A DNA stretch of 16,901 nucleotides from an uncultured Bacilli bacterium (GTDB lineage: Bacteria > Bacillota_I > Bacilli_A > RF39 > UBA660). This document shows, piece by piece, positions 13,800 to 16,901 of the stretch (positions are counted from its first letter, which is position 1; each line of letters starts with the position of its first letter). The stretch spans positions 4,115 to 21,015 of the forward strand of contig CAJUNF010000026.1 of assembly GCA_910587775.1 (NCBI GenBank), written 5' to 3'. The position numbers and the translations under genes were made by a program. The notes below the pieces were generated by a model. That model made no database searches, was not told where the DNA came from, and saw only the letters and a program-made list of their open reading frames with translations.

Positions 13800-13821
13800 A
13801 TTTTAGAAAAGAAGGTTTGAA

Positions 13822-14301
13822 ATGAAAATAATTCGAGATATTACTCCATATGTAATAATTTTATTTGTAGTAATTTTAATACGAACTTTTATAGTAACCC
13901 CAATTAAAGTAAATGGATCTAGTATGTATAATACATTAGATGGAAAAGAAATTATGCTTTTATGGAAACTAGGAAATTTAGAAAGATATGATATAGTCGT
14001 TGCAAAAACCCCTGATGATACACTAATTAAAAGACTGTATGCTTTTCCAGGAGAAACAATAGAATGTAAAAATGGAAAAATTTTTATAAATGACCAAGAA
14101 ATTATAGATTCCTATGCATTTGGAGAAACTGCAGATTTTCCTAAAATTACTTTAAAAGAAAATGAATATTTTTTAATGGGAGATAATCGTTTAGTGTCAC
14201 TTGATAGTAGAAGAATAGGTCCCATCAAAAAAGAGCAAATAGAAGGAACTACAAATTTTATCATATTCCCATTTTCTAAATTTGGAACAGTAAAGGATTA
14301 G
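13822..14301 (+). CDS. lepB: Signal peptidase I
   Basis: 159 residues, short-form Gram-positive type. There is one N-terminal membrane helix (about residues 8-26). The catalytic Ser34 lies in NGSSMYNTL and the catalytic Lys70 in LIKRLYAFPGE, a usual separation. Further boxes are LERYDIVV and MGDNRLVSLDSR with the following RIGPI. The enzyme cuts signal peptides of exported proteins, such as the DUF2207 protein in this window, on the outer face of the membrane. GAAGG lies six bases before the ATG. It is located near rplS as in many Bacillota. The ASCH gene follows after four bases on the same transcript. Confidence 0.96.
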   Translation: MKIIRDITPYVIILFVVILIRTFIVTPIKVNGSSMYNTLDGKEIMLLWKLGNLERYDIVVAKTPDDTLIKRLYAFPGETIECKNGKIFINDQEIIDSYAFGETADFPKITLKENEYFLMGDNRLVSLDSRRIGPIKKEQIEGTTNFIIFPFSKFGTVKD

Positions 14302-14305
14302 AAAC

Positions 14306-14698
14306 ATGAAAGCTATAACAATAAAACAACCTTGGGCAACATTAATTATGGAAGGCTACAAGGAATACGAATTTAGAACTTGGAAAACAAAATATCGTGG
14401 AGAAATATTAATTCATGCTGGAAAAAGTTTAGACAAAAAAGCAATGAAAAGATTTGAACATTTAAATTTAGAATATCCAGTTGGCAAAATAATAGCAAAA
14501 GCAACTATTACTGATTGTATTAAAGTTGATGATGAATTAAGAAATATACTAGCTAGAAAAGATCCACTAGTATACCAAGGAGTTATATCTAAATCTTCAA
14601 AAGACTGGAATGGATACGGATTTAAACTAGAAAATATTCAAAAAATAGAGCCAATAAATGCAAACGGAAAATTAAGTTTCTGGGATTTTAATATTTAG
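14306..14698 (+). CDS. ASCH-domain protein
   Basis: 130 residues; AAAGGA before the ATG and four bases after lepB. The ASCH domain is clear: ITIKQPWATLIMEGYKEYEF then RTW, KYRGEILIHAGKSLD, and a following strand VGKIIAKATITDCIKV, ending with a beta part up to FWDFNI. ASCH domains are PUA-like folds that bind RNA or modified nucleosides; one member (YqfB) hydrolyses N4-acetylcytidine. The function here is not fixed. It is followed by a broken nucleoside 2-deoxyribosyltransferase-like gene and a second, distinct ASCH gene, suggesting a small nucleotide- or RNA-processing island. Confidence 0.88.
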   Translation: MKAITIKQPWATLIMEGYKEYEFRTWKTKYRGEILIHAGKSLDKKAMKRFEHLNLEYPVGKIIAKATITDCIKVDDELRNILARKDPLVYQGVISKSSKDWNGYGFKLENIQKIEPINANGKLSFWDFNI

Positions 14699-14715
14699 AG
14701 AAAAGGGACGATAAT

Positions 14716-15187
14716 ATGATTATAAATTATTCAGATCAAGAGGTAATAAAAGGAAAAAAAATCTATATTTTTAGCAGGACCAACCCCACGAGGAGAAAAT
14801 GCCAAGTCATGGAGAGCAGAAGCATGCCAAATTTTAGAGCAAATGCAGTTTGATGGAGTAGTCTATGTTCCTGAATATTCTACTTGGAAACCAAAAGAAG
14901 ATTATGTAGACCAAGCAATGTGGGAAAGAGTGGCATTAACAAACGCTACTGTAATTTTATTTTGGATTCCTAGAAAATTACCTGATATGCCTGGTTTTAC
15001 TACAAATGTTGAATTTGGATATTGGTTACATAGTAAAAAAGTAATTTATTGAAGACCAAATAATGCCACTAAAACGAAATATCTTGATTAGCTATATAAA
15101 TTAGATTATAACAAAGATCCTCATGAAAATTTGCAAGAAGCATTAAAATCTTCCCAAGAACTCGTAGAATATTTATACAATAAATAA
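14716..15187 (+). pseudogene. Nucleoside 2-deoxyribosyltransferase-like gene, broken
   Basis: AAAAGGGA lies eight bases before an ATG at 14716. The frame opens MIINYSDQEVIKGKK and shifts at a run of eight A (14754-14761); removing one A restores the family start SIFLAGPTPRGENAKSWRAE. The frame then runs through VYVPEYSTWKPKE, QAMWERVALTNATVILFWIP and PGFTTNVEFGYWLH. This is the pattern of the Nuc_deoxyri_tr2 type (PF15891-like). Two in-frame nonsense codons follow near the C-terminus: TGA at 15050 (probably once Gly or Trp) and TAG at 15089 (probably once Trp). The tail then continues to a TAA at 15185 (DPHENLQEALKSSQELVEYL). Three independent lesions argue for a true pseudogene rather than a sequencing error. 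Confidence 0.85.
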
Positions 15188-15208
15188 AAAAAGTAATAGA
15201 GGTAAAAT

Positions 15209-15559
15209 ATGATACACAAAATGAATTTAAATAACAATCCATTTAAACGTATAAAAAATGGAACTAAAACTATAGAATTGCGTTTAAATGATGAAAAAAG
15301 GCAACTGTTGAAAATAGGGGATTTAATCGAATTTACAAATAGAGTATCATTAGAAACGATAATAGTAGAAGTAAAATCACTATATAGATATTCAAACTTC
15401 AAAGAATTATATAAACATTTTGATAAAATATCAATAGGGTATGATAAAGAACAATTAGCTGATCCTAAAGATATGGAACAATACTACTCAAAAGAAGAAC
15501 AAGAAAAATATGGAGTTATTGCCATTGAAATAATTATTTCCAAGCAGATGTGCCCCTAG
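15209..15559 (+). CDS. Second ASCH-domain protein
   Basis: 116 residues; AGAGGT precedes the ATG. It begins with the typical pattern of a second ASCH subgroup, MNLNNNPFKRIKNGTKTIEL then RLNDEKRQ, followed by KIGDLIEFTN, a strand IIVEVKSLYRYSNF, and the conserved DPKDMEQYYSKEEQEKYGVI then AIEI. These are the usual landmarks of short ASCH proteins. The last residues (SKQMCP) look unlike the family end, and in another frame the sequence after about 15540 reads on (QADVPLAKSLKEFK), so the C-terminus may be altered. It binds RNA or a nucleoside by inference. It differs clearly from the ASCH protein at 14306, so the two are not a recent duplicate. Confidence 0.85.
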   Translation: MIHKMNLNNNPFKRIKNGTKTIELRLNDEKRQLLKIGDLIEFTNRVSLETIIVEVKSLYRYSNFKELYKHFDKISIGYDKEQLADPKDMEQYYSKEEQEKYGVIAIEIIISKQMCP

Positions 15560-15597
15560 CAAAATCTTTAAAAGAGTTTAAGTAATGAAAGAAACAT

Positions 15598-15843
15598 ATG
15601 AATTACAAAATAGAAGAATTTAATATTGAAAAGTATAAATTATTTGATAAAAAAAATATCTAGATGGTATCCATACAAAATACGACAAATATAAACTGGA
15701 GTATGGGGATGAATGTAAAACCATAGTGGAACCCTTGTAAACAATGGCTTTATTCAAAAGAAATCACAAATATAACTAAAATTAAAGAAAAATTAGAAAC
15801 AAGATATTGCATTATTATAGTTATAAAAAGTCTATATAAGTAG
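15598..15843 (+). pseudogene. Degenerate small gene, copy A of a repeated fragment
   Basis: From an ATG at 15598 the frame reads MNYKIEEFNIEKYKLFDKKN, then meets TAG at 15661 just after a run of eight A (15649-15656). The same frame continues with MVSIQNTTNINWSMGM, TAG, then EITNITKIKEKLETRYC to a stop at 15843. In another frame the middle reads HSGTLVNNGFIQ. The parts from 15676 onward align with the degenerate copy at 16718. It probably derives from a small accessory gene that has lost its frame; the original family is not recognised. Confidence 0.55.
15676..15757 (+). repeat. Diverged repeat, copy A
   Basis: Aligns with 16718-16794. The first 24 bases match at 20 positions, and a later block (from CATAGTGG) at 24 of 34, counted by eye. 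Differences in the second block fall largely at third codon positions of a shared reading SGxLhNxGF, so the copies were once protein-coding. Confidence 0.6.
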
Positions 15844-15851
15844 GTGAAATC

Positions 15852-16268
15852 ATGGCAAATAATCAATATATAATGATTCTGAATGGTAATGATATTGGAA
15901 TAAGTAAAATAGAACTAAGCAAAGAGGAATTATATATTGTAGATAAAATTGGTAAATATAGTTTATGTGTACATATATATAATTGGAAAGAGATTAATAA
16001 TGCAGAAATAGGGAAAAAGCAAAATATTGAATTTAATGAATATTGTTTTGGTGAAAACAATGAATCAGCTTTGATTTGGCCAACTAATGTTTATATTGAA
16101 AAGCCGACAAAAAATTCTATAATCTTTTATTTTAAATTTGATGACTTTTCAGATGCATGTTATATGAATAAAAGAAATTATTTTGATATTGAATTGAATT
16201 CTCTTGAAGTTAAAGTTAATATAAACTATAACGATGTCCAAGAAAATTCAATTGTATATAGATTTTAA
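15852..16268 (+). CDS. Unknown 138-residue protein, immunity-protein-like size and setting
   Basis: TAGGTGA precedes the ATG. The protein is not recognised. It is soluble and acidic to neutral, with alternating beta strands and loops: YIMILNGNDIGISKIEL, YSLCVHIYNWKEI, SIIFYFKFDD, SLEVKVNINYND. There is no signal peptide or membrane helix. It lies between two degenerate related fragments in a region of small orphan genes. This setting is usual for immunity genes of polymorphic toxins, but no toxin is visible in the window, so immunity is only one option. The frame is intact and coding-like. Confidence 0.75.
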   Translation: MANNQYIMILNGNDIGISKIELSKEELYIVDKIGKYSLCVHIYNWKEINNAEIGKKQNIEFNEYCFGENNESALIWPTNVYIEKPTKNSIIFYFKFDDFSDACYMNKRNYFDIELNSLEVKVNINYNDVQENSIVYRF

Positions 16269-16304
16269 CTGATGTAGTAATATATTTAGAAAGAAGTGAT
16301 ATAA

Positions 16305-16694
16305 ATGGATTATAGATATGAGACCAAAGATGAAACAAGAGAATTTCACAAGCACAGAAAGGCTTTTATCATTTTAAATGATATGCTAGAATTTTTGCCA
16401 GAAGAAAGCACAATGTCACATTTTGAATATTGTCAAACTAAAGGATTGGATAAAAATAGTTTTAATAAAATTACAAGAGGATATTATTTAAATGGAAAAG
16501 TAGTTTTTTATAAAGATAATTTTATATTTGATGAAAACTTAATTAATGAAGCCTTGAATTATTTGAAGGAAATATCCTCAAAGGTTGTAGCGGATGAGTT
16601 TGAGATATATTTTGGACAGTTACCAGAAGAAAATTTTGCACTAGATTTTCATTATGGAAAATATTCTAATGGAACTATTTTAAAAAGGAAGTGA
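16305..16694 (+). CDS. Unknown 129-residue protein in the orphan-gene array
   Basis: The ATG is preceded by AGAAGTGATATAA, a leader also found at the next gene start. The protein is not recognised. The N-terminal half is charged and helical (RYETKDETREFHKHRKAFII, LNDMLEFLPEES). The middle has YCQTKGLDKNSFNKITRGYY, then a beta hairpin-like VVFYKDNFIFDENLI, a helix NEALNYLKEISSKVV and a strand EIYFGQLPEENFALDF. It has no membrane segment. The size and soluble alpha/beta character fit immunity-like proteins, but that is inference. The stop is followed at once by the next start signal, so genes here are tightly spaced. Confidence 0.75.
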   Translation: MDYRYETKDETREFHKHRKAFIILNDMLEFLPEESTMSHFEYCQTKGLDKNSFNKITRGYYLNGKVVFYKDNFIFDENLINEALNYLKEISSKVVADEFEIYFGQLPEENFALDFHYGKYSNGTILKRK

Positions 16695-16699
16695 TATAA

Positions 16700-16848
16700 A
16701 TGAACAACAATAAAGGGCAAAATCAGACAAATGTCAACTGGGGGATTGGATAAAAAGACACCTATAGTGGGAACCTTATAAATAAAGGTTTTGCTTAAAA
16801 TAATTTTTCCACGTTTAGATAAAATTAAGGAAAAAAAGGTGAATACAA
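16700..16848 (+). pseudogene. Degenerate small gene, copy B of the repeated fragment
   Basis: An ATG at 16700, preceded by GGAAGTGATATAA, opens a frame of 17 codons (MNNNKGQNQTNVNWGIG) ending in TAA at 16751. The same frame then resumes as KDTYSGNLINKGFA before another stop, and another frame gives FPRLDKIKEK. These pieces correspond to QNTTNINW, HSGTLVNNGF and TKIKEKLE in copy A, in the same order. It is a decayed relative of copy A with an intact start region. Confidence 0.55.
16718..16794 (+). repeat. Diverged repeat, copy B
   Basis: The partner of 15676-15757; see that entry for the match. The two copies lie about 1 kb apart, with two intact small genes between them. Confidence 0.6.
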
Positions 16849-16901
16849 ATGAAAAATAATTTACAAATAACTACTCATGATTTTTTAATTTATCGTGATG
16901 A
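16849..16901 (+). CDS. 5' end of a further small gene (partial)
   Basis: AAGGTG lies eight bases before an ATG at 16849. The frame MKNNLQITTHDFLIYRD is open to the edge of the window. Only 17 residues are visible, so the product cannot be named. Spacing and start signal match the preceding array genes. Confidence 0.45.
   Translation, partial: MKNNLQITTHDFLIYRD

Noticed and set aside
14754..14761. Programmed slippage on A8 to rescue the deoxyribosyltransferase-like gene
   Set aside because: Slippage could restore the first frame, but two later nonsense codons would still remove the C-terminus.
15050..15052. TGA read as Trp (recoded genetic code) in the deoxyribosyltransferase-like gene
   Set aside because: TGA ends other intact genes here (mscL at 9775-9777, the second bacteriocin peptide at 5824-5826), TGG is used for Trp, and a TAG plus a frameshift lie in the same gene.
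15807..15838. Promoter before the 138-residue orphan gene (TTGCAT ... TATATA)
   Set aside because: The spacer is 20 bp and both boxes are weak in a very A/T-rich stretch.
1..16901. CRISPR array, insertion sequence or integrase attachment site
   Set aside because: No regular direct repeats with spacers, no transposase-like reading frame and no target-site duplication were seen; the tRNA gene has no adjacent copy of its 3' end.

Overview
The window looks like a chromosomal segment of a very AT-rich, spore-forming member of the Bacillota, most likely an uncultured or gut-type Bacilli lineage. The evidence is: sporulation genes resembling gerM, gerE and spoIIIAH; a rimM-trmD-rplS-lepB housekeeping block in low-GC Gram-positive style; strong Shine-Dalgarno sites; A/T-rich codon use; and TGA used as a stop (for example mscL) while TGG encodes Trp. 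The species cannot be fixed from this sequence.

Left part (1-2126). The 3' end of an unrecognised gene and a bidirectional terminator are followed by minus-strand genes: tRNA-Arg(UCU), a two-domain GerM-like protein, GerE, and SpoIIIAH. These three proteins act in the mother cell during sporulation: SpoIIIAH and GerM in the forespore feeding-tube channel, GerE as the late regulator. gerE has a near-perfect sigma-K-type promoter, embedded in a large inverted repeat.

Centre-left (2200-7330). A CmpB-type membrane protein ends at a strong terminator. It is followed by a compact peptide-export operon: a C39-peptidase ABC transporter (PCAT), an unusually small membrane-anchored accessory protein, and two tiny double-glycine-leader peptides carrying GxxxG motifs, which look like an undescribed two-peptide bacteriocin. 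A prepilin-like cysteine-rich exported protein follows, with its own promoter whose -10 lies inside a perfect 16-bp palindrome. lemA comes next.

Centre-right (7371-14301). A DUF2207 membrane protein, mscL, a YgjP-type metallopeptidase, a TrmH/SpoU rRNA methyltransferase, rimM, trmD, an unknown 153-residue protein, rplS (with a leader that may be regulatory), an unknown helical protein and lepB. This is mostly translation and envelope housekeeping, with well-defined promoters and hairpin terminators between transcription units.

Right part (14306-16901). An accessory and decaying region: two different ASCH-domain genes flank a broken nucleoside 2-deoxyribosyltransferase-like gene (one frameshift in A8 and two nonsense codons). 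After it come small orphan genes of immunity-protein size, interleaved with two related degenerate fragments and reused start-site sequences. This resembles a cassette array growing by duplication and decaying in place.
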